From: CALJFL01 sp036961205
GTDB taxonomy: Bacteria > Pseudomonadota > Gammaproteobacteria > Pseudomonadales > Halieaceae
Direction of reading: 5' to 3'
Length of the DNA: 64,000 bases
Assembly: GCA_036961205.1 (NCBI GenBank)
Contig: JBALVI010000003.1
Coordinates: 1 to 64,000 of the forward strand
Under the pieces are notes generated by a model. It was given only the letters and a program-made list of their open reading frames with translations, did not search any database and was not told the origin of the DNA. Position numbers and translations under genes: made by a program. Below, piece after piece: positions 18,619 through 27,919 of the stretch. Position 1 is the stretch's first letter. Every line of letters begins with the position of its first letter.

Positions 18619-19437
18619 GTGAACGAGCTCGATATAAGTACTGAAAATTGCACTGTCGCACAGCAGGGCCACGTTCTCGTAGTGACGCTCAATCGGCCTG
18701 AAGCGAAGAACGCCTTCAGCCCGGAGATGTTACTAGGGCTCTATAAAGCCTGGCGTCGCCTTGATGAAGACGACGATCTTCACTGTGCGATTTTGACAGC
18801 CAACGGCGATACCTTCTGCGCTGGTATGGACCTAAAGCAAGGTGCCGAAGGTGAGCATCGGTCCACTGACGAGTTTATGGCGCTAATGGCAGAGGTCCCC
18901 AATATTCACTGGCAGGCTTTGCTGCGTGAAAATCGACCCAATAAACCTATTGTGTTGGCCGTGGAGGGTTATGCGCTGGCCGGTGGTACCGAGATACTGC
19001 AGGGTACCGACATTCGAATCTCTGCCGAGAATGCCGTGTTCGGTGTTACCGAAGTCGCCCGCGGCCTTTACCCCATGGGTGGTTCCACCATCCGTCTGCG
19101 CCGCCAGATACCCTATTGTCTGGCCGCCGAAATGCTGCTTTGCGGCGATCGATTCAGTGCTCAGCAGGCGCTTGAGTTCGGCCTGATTAATCGTATTGTT
19201 CCTGCCGGTACTACCCTGGAAGTTGCCCATGAATTTGCCGAAAAAATATGCCGCAACGGCCCCCTGGCAGTGCAAGCTGTAACGCGCTCATTGCGCGAGC
19301 ATCAGGAATGTATGAGCGAGAACGATGCGCTGCGGGAATCCGATGTGCTGGCTGGCCCGGTCTTTAGTTCAGCTGATGCCAGAGAAGGGATGCGCGCCTT
19401 CAAAGAGAAGCGGCCAGCCATTTTCACCGGCAGCTAA
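18619..19437 (+). CDS. Enoyl-CoA hydratase/isomerase (crotonase)
   Basis: 272 residues of the crotonase fold. Both glutamates expected of a hydratase are present: GGTEILQGTD near residue 120 and FGVTEVARGLYPMGG near 140. The oxyanion hole is FCAGMDL. It would add water across a 2-enoyl-CoA. GTG 18619 is preferred because CGGAGAG lies just upstream; an earlier GTG at 18586 has no such site. It lies 78 bases after the ligase, with a short GGGCCG/CGGCCC hairpin in the gap. Confidence 0.87.
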   Translation: MNELDISTENCTVAQQGHVLVVTLNRPEAKNAFSPEMLLGLYKAWRRLDEDDDLHCAILTANGDTFCAGMDLKQGAEGEHRSTDEFMALMAEVPNIHWQALLRENRPNKPIVLAVEGYALAGGTEILQGTDIRISAENAVFGVTEVARGLYPMGGSTIRLRRQIPYCLAAEMLLCGDRFSAQQALEFGLINRIVPAGTTLEVAHEFAEKICRNGPLAVQAVTRSLREHQECMSENDALRESDVLAGPVFSSADAREGMRAFKEKRPAIFTGS

Positions 19438-19497
19438 CTGGTGCCCATTACGACTAACCGCCATAATGCCTGCCTATAGTATATTGGGAGCCAGAAT

Positions 19498-20172
19498 ATG
19501 ACAGATTCCGCCGACGTTTTTAATCAGGTCGTGGCCCAGCGCCACGCCTTGCGCGCATTTTTGCCGGAACCACTAGAGCAGCGGGTTATTGATACGATAT
19601 TTAGTGGCGCTCAACAGGCACCCAGCAACTGCAATACTCAGCCCTGGCAGACGCACGTCGTTTCGGGGGAGAAGTTGGAAGCGTTGCGTGAGGCCTTGCC
19701 CGCCCGCTTTATGGCAGGAGAGATAAGCCTCGATTTTCCCTATGAAGGAAAATATTCCGGCATCTATAAAGAACGTCAATACGGTTCAGCGCAAGCGCTC
19801 TATGATTCCATAGGTATTGCCAGAGAGGAAAAAGAAAAGCGCCACGAAACATTCATGCGCAATTTCACTTTTTTTGATGCGCCGCATGTAGCCTTTCTGT
19901 TTTTACCAGAGCCCTTTGGTTTGCGAGAGGCAGCAGACCTTGGCATGTTCGCCCAGACTATTATGTTGGGGCTCACCGCGCACGGTCTGGGCAGTTGCCC
20001 GCAGACAGCGCTAGCCTTTCATGCAGACTATGTCCGTGAGGTATTGCAGATCGATGCCAGTAATAAATTGATGTTCGGTATTTCCTTTGGTCGTCCCGAC
20101 CCGGAAGCGCCGGTAAACCACTGTCTGACTGACAGGGCTGCACTTCCTGATGCAGTCACCTACCACGACTGA
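19498..20172 (+). CDS. Nitroreductase family flavoprotein
   Basis: 224 residues of the FMN-binding nitroreductase fold. The N-terminal FMN segment is VAQRHALRAFLPEPL, followed by APSNCNTQPWQ near residue 40 and HGLGSCPQTAL near 160. These enzymes transfer hydride from NAD(P)H to nitro groups, quinones or enones. Being inside an acyl-CoA operon, it might reduce an enone or a conjugated double bond of an intermediate; that is inference. Confidence 0.87.
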   Translation: MTDSADVFNQVVAQRHALRAFLPEPLEQRVIDTIFSGAQQAPSNCNTQPWQTHVVSGEKLEALREALPARFMAGEISLDFPYEGKYSGIYKERQYGSAQALYDSIGIAREEKEKRHETFMRNFTFFDAPHVAFLFLPEPFGLREAADLGMFAQTIMLGLTAHGLGSCPQTALAFHADYVREVLQIDASNKLMFGISFGRPDPEAPVNHCLTDRAALPDAVTYHD

Positions 20173-20186
20173 ATGGCGACGCCACG

Positions 20187-20960
20187 ATGACCGATAAAGT
20201 ACTTGCCCACAATGATGATGGTGTTCTGGTTGTAACGCTCAATCGCGCCGCCAAGAAAAATGCAATCGACAATGATATGTGGGTTGCGTTGCGTGACATA
20301 TTCAACGCTGCCAGGGACGACGCCAACGTGGCCTGCGTGTTACTCACCGGTGCAGGCGACAATTTTTCTGCTGGTGTAGATCTGGCTTCTTTTAACGACG
20401 GTGGTGACGGTGGTGAGGGCGAAGTACATCCCTTTGAAGCGGGCGCCAGGGCCCTGGCTGAATTTGACAAGCCTGTGGTGGCGGCTGCTCGGGGTGCAGC
20501 AGTAGGAGGAGGGGCTACTTGCCTGTTTCACTGTGACATTGTTTATGGTGGTGAAAGTCTCAAACTGCGTTTGCCCTTCGCCAGTCTCGCTCTCGTGCCA
20601 GAGTGGGCCAGCAGCTATATGTTACAGGCAAATATTGGGGCACAACGCGCTGCAGAATTATTCTATACAGCCGGCTGGGTCGATGCGGATAAGGCCTTGG
20701 AGCTTGGCATTATTGCGCAGGTGATAGCGGAACACGATCTGCTCGAGCATGCCATGAATAAAGCGCGTGAAATTGCCCAATGGCCGGTCAATTCACTGCA
20801 GGAAATAAAGCGCTGTTTGAGGCTGCCTCATATGCCGGCAATTAATGCAGCCTTTGAGGCAGAACAGGCCGCCATGGGCAGACAAGTAATGTCAGCCGAT
20901 AATATCGAAGCGCTAACGGCTTTTATGGAAAAACGCCCGCCTAATTTTCGGCGGGGCTGA
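20187..20960 (+). CDS. Delta3,delta2-enoyl-CoA isomerase-like crotonase
   Basis: A 257-residue crotonase. The first hydratase glutamate is absent (GGGATCLFHCD near residue 112). The second site reads LPFASLALVPEWASS near 140, the single-glutamate arrangement of enoyl-CoA isomerases. It would shift a 3-enoyl to a 2-enoyl double bond for beta-oxidation. It is the last gene of the operon; its end forms a CCCGCC/GGCGGG stem opposite convergent ribBX. Confidence 0.82.
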   Translation: MTDKVLAHNDDGVLVVTLNRAAKKNAIDNDMWVALRDIFNAARDDANVACVLLTGAGDNFSAGVDLASFNDGGDGGEGEVHPFEAGARALAEFDKPVVAAARGAAVGGGATCLFHCDIVYGGESLKLRLPFASLALVPEWASSYMLQANIGAQRAAELFYTAGWVDADKALELGIIAQVIAEHDLLEHAMNKAREIAQWPVNSLQEIKRCLRLPHMPAINAAFEAEQAAMGRQVMSADNIEALTAFMEKRPPNFRRG

Positions 20961-20974
20961 GGGTGTGCTGAAAT

Positions 20975-22084
20975 TCAGGGTTGTACGAACTCCGTCACTT
21001 CCAGGTTGAACCCCGAAAGGGCGTTAAAGTGCAGCGGAGCGGACATCAGGTTCATTTTTCCCACATTCAAGCGCCGTAAAATTTGCGAGCCGGTGCCAAT
21101 CCAGCGATAGTTCTGGCCACTGTCAGTGCTCCCTGCAACGGTTTGTGGTGCAGGAAACTTCTGCACTTCGGCCAGAATTTCCTCGGCAGACTGCTCTCGG
21201 CCGATGAGCACCACTACTCCTTGACCGGCCTTGGCGATATGTTCCATTGCCAGTCGGTAAGACCAACCCGTTGCCTTTTCCTCGAGCTGGGTAGATAAAA
21301 CATCGCGCAGGGTATTAACGGTTTGTACGCGCACCAGGGTGGGGCTGTCTTCATTAATTTCACCACAGCTAAGCGCGTAGTGCACTGTGTCATCGATCAA
21401 GTCGAGGAAAGTATGTAGTTGGAATTCTCCCCATTCGGTGCTCACGGTTTTACTGTCGCGCAGATCAACAGATTGTTCATGTAGGGCGCGGTACTGGATG
21501 AGGTCGGCGATGGTGCCCATTTTTAAACCGTGCTTGTCGGCAAATTCTTCCAGCTGCGGACGGCGCGCCATGGTGCCATCTTCATTCATGATTTCGACGA
21601 TGAGTGCCGCCGGTTCAAAACCAGCCATGCGCGCCAGATCAACCCCCGCTTCCGTATGGCCGGCACGACGCAACACGCCACCGGGTTTCGCTACCAGCGG
21701 GAATACGTGTCCGGGCTGGCTGATGTCGGTGCCTTTGGCGCCTGCCTTCACTGCTTGCTGAACGGTATGCGCCCGTTGCACAGAGCTGATCCCCGGCCCC
21801 TTGCGTTCCGCAGCGTCAATTGAAACTGTGAAATTGGTTTCGTGCTGCGCGCGGTTGTCTTGCACCATTAATGGCAATTGCAACTGCTTGGCACGGTCTT
21901 CGGTAATCGGCATGCAGATCAGGCCGCAGGCCTCGGAGGCGAAAAAGGTAATAACCTCTGGGGTTACCGACTCTGCGGCGATGATCAGGTCGCCCTCATT
22001 TTCTCTGTCCTCGTCGTCCATCAAAATGACCATCTTGCCAGCGCGGATGTCGTCGAGAATATCGGGGATTGTACTTAGTGCCAT
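20975..22084 (-). CDS. RibBX: DHBP synthase with non-catalytic GTP-cyclohydrolase-like domain
   Basis: Residues 1-200 are 3,4-dihydroxy-2-butanone-4-phosphate synthase (RibB), with the DDEDRENEGDL site near residue 23 and RAGHTEAGVDL near 140, supplying the carbon for riboflavin. The C-terminal half resembles GTP cyclohydrolase II (GEFQLHTFLD), but the zinc-binding cysteine cluster is missing; the region reads VQTVNTLRDVLS. This RibBX form is known from Shewanella and relatives. No other riboflavin genes adjoin it. Extra flavin supply for the many flavoenzymes nearby is a guess. Confidence 0.88.
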   Translation of the reverse strand: MALSTIPDILDDIRAGKMVILMDDEDRENEGDLIIAAESVTPEVITFFASEACGLICMPITEDRAKQLQLPLMVQDNRAQHETNFTVSIDAAERKGPGISSVQRAHTVQQAVKAGAKGTDISQPGHVFPLVAKPGGVLRRAGHTEAGVDLARMAGFEPAALIVEIMNEDGTMARRPQLEEFADKHGLKMGTIADLIQYRALHEQSVDLRDSKTVSTEWGEFQLHTFLDLIDDTVHYALSCGEINEDSPTLVRVQTVNTLRDVLSTQLEEKATGWSYRLAMEHIAKAGQGVVVLIGREQSAEEILAEVQKFPAPQTVAGSTDSGQNYRWIGTGSQILRRLNVGKMNLMSAPLHFNALSGFNLEVTEFVQP

Positions 22085-22111
22085 GGGCTTGCCCTGGGTT
22101 GATGGTTGGTC

Positions 22112-23293
22112 TTAGAGGAGTTCGATGCCGACTGCGGTAGCTTCACCGCCGCCTATACATAGTGCGGCAACGCCGCGGGTTTTGCCGAGTCTTTTCAACG
22201 CGTACATCAAGGTGATGATGATCCGTGAACCGGTAGAACCAATCGGGTGGCCCTGTGCACAGGCTCCGCCGTGAATGTTGACCTTGGCGTGGTCCAGTCC
22301 CAGGTCCTGCATTGCCAGCATGGTAACCATGGCAAAGGCTTCGTTGATTTCAAACAGGTCGACATCGTCTTTCGACCAGCCTGTTTTATCGAACAATTTC
22401 TGGATGGCACCGATAGGCGCAATAGTGAATTCTTCAGGCGCCTGACTGTGGCGCGCATGAGCCACGATGCGGGCCATGGGTTCCAGGCCTCTGTTTTTTG
22501 CCTCTGAGCCGCTCATCATGACCAACGCACTGGCGCCGTCAGAGATGGAGCTGGCGTTGGCCGCCGTAATTGTACCGTCCTTGGTAAATGCGGCGCGTAG
22601 TTTGGGGATTTTCTCAACCACGGCCTTGTGTGGTTGCTCATCATCCTTCACCACCGTCTCGCCCTTGCGGCTGACCACGGTAACCGGAACGATTTCTGCT
22701 TCCAGTGAGCCTTCATCGATCGCTTTCTTTGCTCGCGACAATGACTCAATAGCGAAGGCATCCATTTGCTCGCGGGTTATGCCGCGCTCGTCTGCCGTAG
22801 CCTGCGCGAAGGTACCCATAGCAGCGCCGGTATAGGCATCTTCCAGACCGTCTAGAAACATGTGATCGTAGAGTTTACCGTGGCCGGCGCGCATGCCGCC
22901 GCGTGCACCGACAATCATGTGGGGGGCATTACTCATGCTCTCCAGGCCACCAGCAATAACGACTTTGTTGGTGCCTGCGATAATGCTGTCGTAGCCAAAA
23001 ATAGTCGCCTGCATACCGCTACCGCAGGCTTTGTTCACCGTTACCGCGCCGGCGGATTTTGGGATGTCGGCACCGATGGCCGCTTGTCTTGCCGGGCATT
23101 GCTTGAGACCTGCCGGCAGCACACAACCCATAAATACTTCATCGACATCTGCCGCGTTAACGCCGCTGCGCTCTACTGCTGCGCCAATGGCTCGCGATGC
23201 CAGCTCGGTTGCAGGTACGCTGGATAGGCTGCCCTGAAGCCCACCCATGGGCGTGCGGGCTCCGTTGACGATAACTACAGATTCATTGCTCAT
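22112..23293 (-). CDS. Acetyl-CoA C-acyltransferase (catalytic thiolase)
   Basis: A 393-residue biosynthetic/degradative thiolase. The nucleophile Cys90 lies in NKACGSGMQ, His near 350 in GHPIGSTGSR, and the second cysteine in CIGGGEA near 380, so all catalytic residues are intact. It cleaves 3-ketoacyl-CoA or condenses acetyl-CoA. It is read in the same direction as ribBX, 27 bases upstream. It contrasts with the cysteine-less thiolase-fold proteins at 14.7-16.9 kb. Confidence 0.94.
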   Translation of the reverse strand: MSNESVVIVNGARTPMGGLQGSLSSVPATELASRAIGAAVERSGVNAADVDEVFMGCVLPAGLKQCPARQAAIGADIPKSAGAVTVNKACGSGMQATIFGYDSIIAGTNKVVIAGGLESMSNAPHMIVGARGGMRAGHGKLYDHMFLDGLEDAYTGAAMGTFAQATADERGITREQMDAFAIESLSRAKKAIDEGSLEAEIVPVTVVSRKGETVVKDDEQPHKAVVEKIPKLRAAFTKDGTITAANASSISDGASALVMMSGSEAKNRGLEPMARIVAHARHSQAPEEFTIAPIGAIQKLFDKTGWSKDDVDLFEINEAFAMVTMLAMQDLGLDHAKVNIHGGACAQGHPIGSTGSRIIITLMYALKRLGKTRGVAALCIGGGEATAVGIELL

Positions 23294-23406
23294 AGATCAT
23301 TTCCAGTGGGTGAGGCTGAACGGGAATTGGCGCTGGTCCAGCGTAAAGTCTGAACCGGTTGCCGAAAAGGCCGCCAATTTAGCCATAGACCACTGCTTTA
23401 CTCAAG

Positions 23407-24402
23407 TCAGACGCTGGCTTTCGGTGCGAACAGCTTACCTCTGACCGCCTGCCTGTATTCCAGAGGGGTCATACCTGCGTGGCGTCGAAACAGTCTGCCG
23501 AAATAGCTGATGTCCTGCAGCCCTACTTGCCAGGCGATCTCGTTCACCGCCAGGTTACTGCTGCGCAGAAGGTCTTTTGCCAGCGAAACTCGCAGCGACT
23601 GCAGATAGGATTGTGGCGTCAATCCGGTGGCGGCACTAAATCGTCTATTGAGTGATCGAGGGCTGATATTGAGATTTTCCGCGAGGGCTTTCAAGGATAT
23701 TGAGGTGCCCACTCGATCCTGCAGCCACGCTTGCGCCTCTACGATAACCTCGTCGTGATGGGCGGTCTGGGGTTCGTTTTGGTAGGCCGCTCCGCCAAAG
23801 GGTTGCCTGATCTCAGGTGAAAATTGGTTTTCCACTGCTCTGGCAATACGGCTACCGAACCATTCTTCAACCAGATGTACCATGACGTCAGCGATTGAGT
23901 TTACGCTACCCACGCAGTAGATATTGTCGCTCTGGGTGATCAGGTGGCGGGTTTTCAGCTGGACCTGAGGGTACTTACGGGCAAATCGGTCGAAGTAGTG
24001 CCAGTGGGTGGTGGCCGGTCTGTCGTTCAGCAAGCCGGTCTCTGCCAATAAGTAACTCGCAGTGCCGACGCTACAGATACGCGCACCGCCCGCGGCCTGG
24101 GCGCGAATGACGTCCAACATATCGGGGTGTTGGGTTAGTGTAGGCAGTGGGCTGCGCCAAATTGCGGGTAGCAGCAACAGGTCGAGATCCGGTAAATCCT
24201 CAATGGTGATATCTGGCTTCAGGCGAATACCGGTCTCCAGCTGCAGCAGGTTTCGATTCCTGCCGGCGAGCAAAAAGCGTACTTGCGCCTTACCGCGGGT
24301 CGACACGCTGGCCATTTGACTGGCGGCTTTCAATATTTCCATAGGCAGCGTAATGCTGGTGGCCAGCGCGTCGGGGTAGAGTAGGGCGGCTACGGTGTGC
24401 AT
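23407..24402 (-). CDS. AraC-family regulator with DJ-1/PfpI-like N-terminus (GlxA type)
   Basis: 331 residues: an N-terminal class-I glutamine-amidotransferase-like sensor domain (residues 5-180) and a C-terminal pair of AraC helix-turn-helix motifs (SLKALAENLNISPRSLNRRF near 232 and VNEIAWQVGLQDISYFGRLF near 284). ATG 24402 is chosen; an upstream in-frame TTG at 24453 would overlap the likely operator. It is divergent from fabY, and the shared 122-base gap holds a 21-base-spaced direct repeat. It probably controls fabY, itself, or both. Confidence 0.88.
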   Translation of the reverse strand: MHTVAALLYPDALATSITLPMEILKAASQMASVSTRGKAQVRFLLAGRNRNLLQLETGIRLKPDITIEDLPDLDLLLLPAIWRSPLPTLTQHPDMLDVIRAQAAGGARICSVGTASYLLAETGLLNDRPATTHWHYFDRFARKYPQVQLKTRHLITQSDNIYCVGSVNSIADVMVHLVEEWFGSRIARAVENQFSPEIRQPFGGAAYQNEPQTAHHDEVIVEAQAWLQDRVGTSISLKALAENLNISPRSLNRRFSAATGLTPQSYLQSLRVSLAKDLLRSSNLAVNEIAWQVGLQDISYFGRLFRRHAGMTPLEYRQAVRGKLFAPKASV

Positions 24403-24425
24403 AGGGGTCCCAGGTAATAGGTTTT

Positions 24426-24456
24426 GGCTAAAATAACATAATTTAAGGCTCAAATA
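24426..24456. promoter_or_regulatory. Probable AraC-type operator (two direct half-sites)
   Basis: GGCTAAAATAACA and GGCTCAAATAGCA begin at 24426 and 24447, 21 bases apart (two helical turns), and agree at 11 of 13 positions. This is the usual geometry of AraC-family sites and it lies in the divergent gap between the GlxA-type regulator and fabY. Confidence 0.6.
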
Positions 24457-24524
24457 GCATATTCATAAAAAAAACTGCGCCGTACACTAAACGCTTTGAA
24501 CATAAAGAATCTGAGCGGAGCATT

Positions 24525-26384
24525 ATGGGCAAGCAGCGACTACCGGTAATTGTCGGATTTGGCGGTATTAACGGCGCCGGCAGAGCTTCTGGTCACCATG
24601 CCTTCCGGCGTCTGGTTCAAGGCGCGCTGCCAGAAGACAAACGCCAGCGCACATTTAGCGCTCTGGCCCAGTTGATGGGACTGGGGTCAGCGGTGGGTCA
24701 GGAGCAGCACATACTCGATCACACCCTCATTCGCCGTATTGAATCACAACACTTCGACGTTGACTCGGTCGCCTGGAACCGAAAGTTTCCGACCCAAAGT
24801 AATGGTCATCCGGTTAACTTCGATGTCAGGCGTCAGAGTCTGCCTGAAACGATTCCACCGGATTGGGTGGTGACCCCCACTTCGGTCACTCATGTTAATG
24901 TGCAAATTGTTGGGCAGCAGGACTTCCTGCTACCCACCCACCGGGATTTTGAAGTCAAGGCGGCGGGGCAATTGCCCACTGGCTTTGAACCCGGCACTTT
25001 GTATCAGTCGCGCAATCACCCCAGAGGTCTGCAGATGACGGTCTATGCCGCCTCGGATGCCCTGGGTAGTCTGGGTATAGATTGGGACATCGTCCGTCAG
25101 CACGTCGGCGTAGACGAGGTCAGTGTTTATGCCGGCAGTGCAATGGGGCAGTTAGACGGCGCCGGCACCGGGGGCATGCTCAAGGCTCGCTATAACGGCC
25201 AGCGTATTACGTCGAAGTTTTGTCCTCTGGGTTTTGCCCAAATGCCTGCCGATTTTATTAACGCTTATGTTTTGGGCAGTATGGGCACAACCGGCGCGAG
25301 CCTAGGTGCCTGCGCCTCCTATCTGTACAACCTGCGACAGGGAATTGAGGATATTCGCAGTGGCCGGGCCCGGGTCGCGTTTATCGGTTCCTCCGAGGCG
25401 CCCATCAGCCCGGACGTAATGGAAGGCTATGTTGCCATGGGTGCGCTGGCTACAGACAAGGGCTTGCGCCAGCTGGACGGTTTATCACAACAGGACACCC
25501 CGGATCATCGTCGTTCCTGTCGTCCGTTTGCTGAGAATTGTGGCTTTACCATTGCAGAATCTGCGCAGATGACAGTACTGTTTGACGATGAGCTCGCCAT
25601 GCAGCTAGGTGCTAGTATCTACGGTGCCGCAACGGATGTTTTCGTCAATGCCGACGGCCACAAAAAATCCATCTCCGGGCCAGGAGTGGGCAACTATATT
25701 ACGGTGTCGAAAGCGCTGGCAGCCGCCAGAGCGATCGTCGGTGAAGACCAATTGCGCAGCGGCGGCCTGGTGCAAGCCCATGGTACTGGCACACCGCAAA
25801 ATCGCGTCACTGAGTCAGCAATTTTAAGCCAGACCGCCCGTGCCTTCGGTATCGAAAGCTGGCCGGTGGCAGCACTTAAATGCTATCTCGGACACTCCAT
25901 TGGCTCCGCTTCAGGTGACCAGGTGAACGCCACGCTCGGTATTTGGGCTGAAGGTATAATTCCGGGCATCAGTACTATCGATTCGGTTGCCGAGGATGTT
26001 GATCAGAGTAATCTGGCGTTGCGTAACACCCATACCAGGATTGATCCCGAGGCCCAGGCCTATGCGGTGATTAATTCCAAGGGGTTCGGTGGCAACAATG
26101 CCTCGGCTACGCTATTGAGCCCGGCAGTGACCCGGCGCATGCTGCAGGCACGTTATTCGGCTAGCGAATGGCAGGCCTGGGAAAAGGCCAACGAGGCCGT
26201 GCGCGAGCAGCAGCAGGCTTATGACGATGGCGTTATCGCAGGCACTGAAAAGCCGATCTATAAGTTTGACCATCAGGTGCTAGGCGGCGGTGATGTGGTA
26301 CTGGCTGACCATGAGATTGCCATAGGCAAGCACAAAATTTCTCTGGACCTGAAATCCCCTTACGACGACATGAACCCCGCTTAA
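24525..26384 (+). CDS. fabY: Beta-ketoacyl synthase FabY
   Basis: 619 residues very like Pseudomonas FabY, the ketoacyl synthase that primes fatty acid synthesis by condensing acetyl-CoA with malonyl-ACP. It starts LPVIVGFGGINGAGR. The catalytic Cys is in LGACASYLYNL near residue 263, and the two histidines are in HGTGTPQN near 420 and GHSIGSASGDQ near 455. FabY has a longer N- and C-terminus than FabB/F, as here. It lies downstream of an AraC operator. It may feed lipid synthesis or a special acyl product. Confidence 0.88.
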   Translation: MGKQRLPVIVGFGGINGAGRASGHHAFRRLVQGALPEDKRQRTFSALAQLMGLGSAVGQEQHILDHTLIRRIESQHFDVDSVAWNRKFPTQSNGHPVNFDVRRQSLPETIPPDWVVTPTSVTHVNVQIVGQQDFLLPTHRDFEVKAAGQLPTGFEPGTLYQSRNHPRGLQMTVYAASDALGSLGIDWDIVRQHVGVDEVSVYAGSAMGQLDGAGTGGMLKARYNGQRITSKFCPLGFAQMPADFINAYVLGSMGTTGASLGACASYLYNLRQGIEDIRSGRARVAFIGSSEAPISPDVMEGYVAMGALATDKGLRQLDGLSQQDTPDHRRSCRPFAENCGFTIAESAQMTVLFDDELAMQLGASIYGAATDVFVNADGHKKSISGPGVGNYITVSKALAAARAIVGEDQLRSGGLVQAHGTGTPQNRVTESAILSQTARAFGIESWPVAALKCYLGHSIGSASGDQVNATLGIWAEGIIPGISTIDSVAEDVDQSNLALRNTHTRIDPEAQAYAVINSKGFGGNNASATLLSPAVTRRMLQARYSASEWQAWEKANEAVREQQQAYDDGVIAGTEKPIYKFDHQVLGGGDVVLADHEIAIGKHKISLDLKSPYDDMNPA

Positions 26385-26441
26385 CCTCTCGCTATCACTG
26401 CCGTGCTAAGCTTGCCGGCTATTTCATGGTCTGGAAGTGTT

Positions 26442-27263
26442 GTGACAGTTGAAACGACAGTCCTGCTCGATATCCCGGGACTGGACTTACCCTTGCGTTT
26501 ACAAATACACGGCAGCGCCGACCAGGTAGTGTCGGCGGGCCTGCGTGACAATCAAATCTGGGAGCCTTTTGAAACCAGTTTGTTTGTTGATCTGCTCAAG
26601 CCAGGCGATGTGGTGGTCGATGTGGGCGCCAATTTGGGTTATTTCTCAATTATTGCGGGTGCGCTGATAGGGGGGGCAGGCCGAGTTTTCGCCTTTGAGC
26701 CAGACCCTGATAACTACGCATTGGTGTTGGCGAATATTGCGCTGAATGATTTCGGCGATCGAGTTGCAGCAGAGCCGGCAGGCCTGTCCGATCAAGACCA
26801 GGATGGACGCCTTTATCTGAGCGAAGATAACCTTGGTGATCATCGAATATTTCCGGGTGCCGATGCGCGTAATTCATGCGAAATTAAACTGCTCAATGGC
26901 AGTGAATTTCTGGGGACGCGAGTATCCAGAGTCGATTTTTTGAAGGTTGACACACAGGGCAGTGAATATGCAGTGTTGGCCGGGCTGATGTCTCTGCTAA
27001 CGGCGCTACCGCGAATCCCGCAGATTTTAGTGGAGCTGACACCATTCTCCCTGCGACAGGCCGGTAGCAGTGGCCGCCAACTGATCGAATTGCTGAACCA
27101 ACTGAATCAACCTTTTTGGATCGTCGATCATGTTGAGCACCGTTTGGTTGCCAGCACCGCTGAGGATTTGGCGCGCTGGTGCGATAATGTCGACGGCTGC
27201 ACCGGGGACGAAGGCTTCATGAATATTCTAGTAGGCTCAGGACTTGAAAGTACGCACAACTAA
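26442..27263 (+). CDS. FkbM family SAM-dependent methyltransferase
   Basis: About 273 residues. The SAM-binding motif VVDVGANLGYFSI is near residue 57 and the FkbM signature VDFLKVDTQGSEYAVLAGL near 170. FkbM enzymes O-methylate sugars or polyketides. The start is uncertain: GTG 26442 has GGAAG upstream and was chosen; GTG 26403 is in frame but lacks a ribosome site. It lies 57 bases after fabY on the same strand. The target cannot be deduced. Confidence 0.82.
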   Translation: MTVETTVLLDIPGLDLPLRLQIHGSADQVVSAGLRDNQIWEPFETSLFVDLLKPGDVVVDVGANLGYFSIIAGALIGGAGRVFAFEPDPDNYALVLANIALNDFGDRVAAEPAGLSDQDQDGRLYLSEDNLGDHRIFPGADARNSCEIKLLNGSEFLGTRVSRVDFLKVDTQGSEYAVLAGLMSLLTALPRIPQILVELTPFSLRQAGSSGRQLIELLNQLNQPFWIVDHVEHRLVASTAEDLARWCDNVDGCTGDEGFMNILVGSGLESTHN

Positions 27264-27334
27264 ACCAAATCACCTGCGTTTTTTACTTGTTTGCTGGTAT
27301 GATGCCGCCCGTTCTATCTTCAGTTGTCAAAATC

Positions 27335-27892
27335 ATGTCCGAAATTTTAAAGTTCCTGCAATGCCGAAACTCGTCCCCAAAACTGATCGACCCTGCGCCC
27401 AGTGCTGACCAACTGACGGCCATGTTTAAAGCAGCATTGCGCGCCCCGGATCATGCCTGGTTGCGCCCCTCGCGTTTTATTACCATTGAGGGAGACCGGC
27501 GCGCCGATTTTGGCGAGGTGCTTGAACGCTGTTTAGTGGCGCGCAATGCCGACGCCGACAAGACCGCGTGTGACAAGGCAATGAATGCGCCGCTACGCGC
27601 GCCACTGGTGGTGGTTAGCGTGGTTGAAATTTCGGAGCATCCCAAGGTGCCGGCTGTGGAACAGCGCTTGTCCGCAGGTTGTGCGGCCCACTCCCTGCTA
27701 TTGGCTGCTGAGGCCCAGGGCTATGCGGGAATTTGGCGCACAGGGAATGCCGCGTTTGATCGCAGAGTCATGGATGCGCTTGGGCTGGCAGCGAATGAAG
27801 AAATAATTGGTTTTCTTTATATTGGTACCCGCGACGGTAAGACCAAGTCGCTTCCCGATCTCGCTCACAATGAATTCGTTTCACAGTGGTAA
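27335..27892 (+). CDS. ydjA: Nitroreductase YdjA family
   Basis: 185 residues, the length of E. coli YdjA, with the same landmarks: RAPDHAWLRPSRF near residue 37, NAPLRAPLVVVSV, VEQRLSAGCAAHSLLLAA near 108, and GYAGIWRTG near 130. This small FMN nitroreductase reduces nitro compounds or quinones with NAD(P)H; its natural substrate is unknown. ATG 27335 was chosen because the protein then aligns end to end with YdjA. Confidence 0.88.
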   Translation: MSEILKFLQCRNSSPKLIDPAPSADQLTAMFKAALRAPDHAWLRPSRFITIEGDRRADFGEVLERCLVARNADADKTACDKAMNAPLRAPLVVVSVVEISEHPKVPAVEQRLSAGCAAHSLLLAAEAQGYAGIWRTGNAAFDRRVMDALGLAANEEIIGFLYIGTRDGKTKSLPDLAHNEFVSQW

Positions 27893-27919
27893 CGACGCCA
27901 CACGTTTTGGAGAGTAAAT

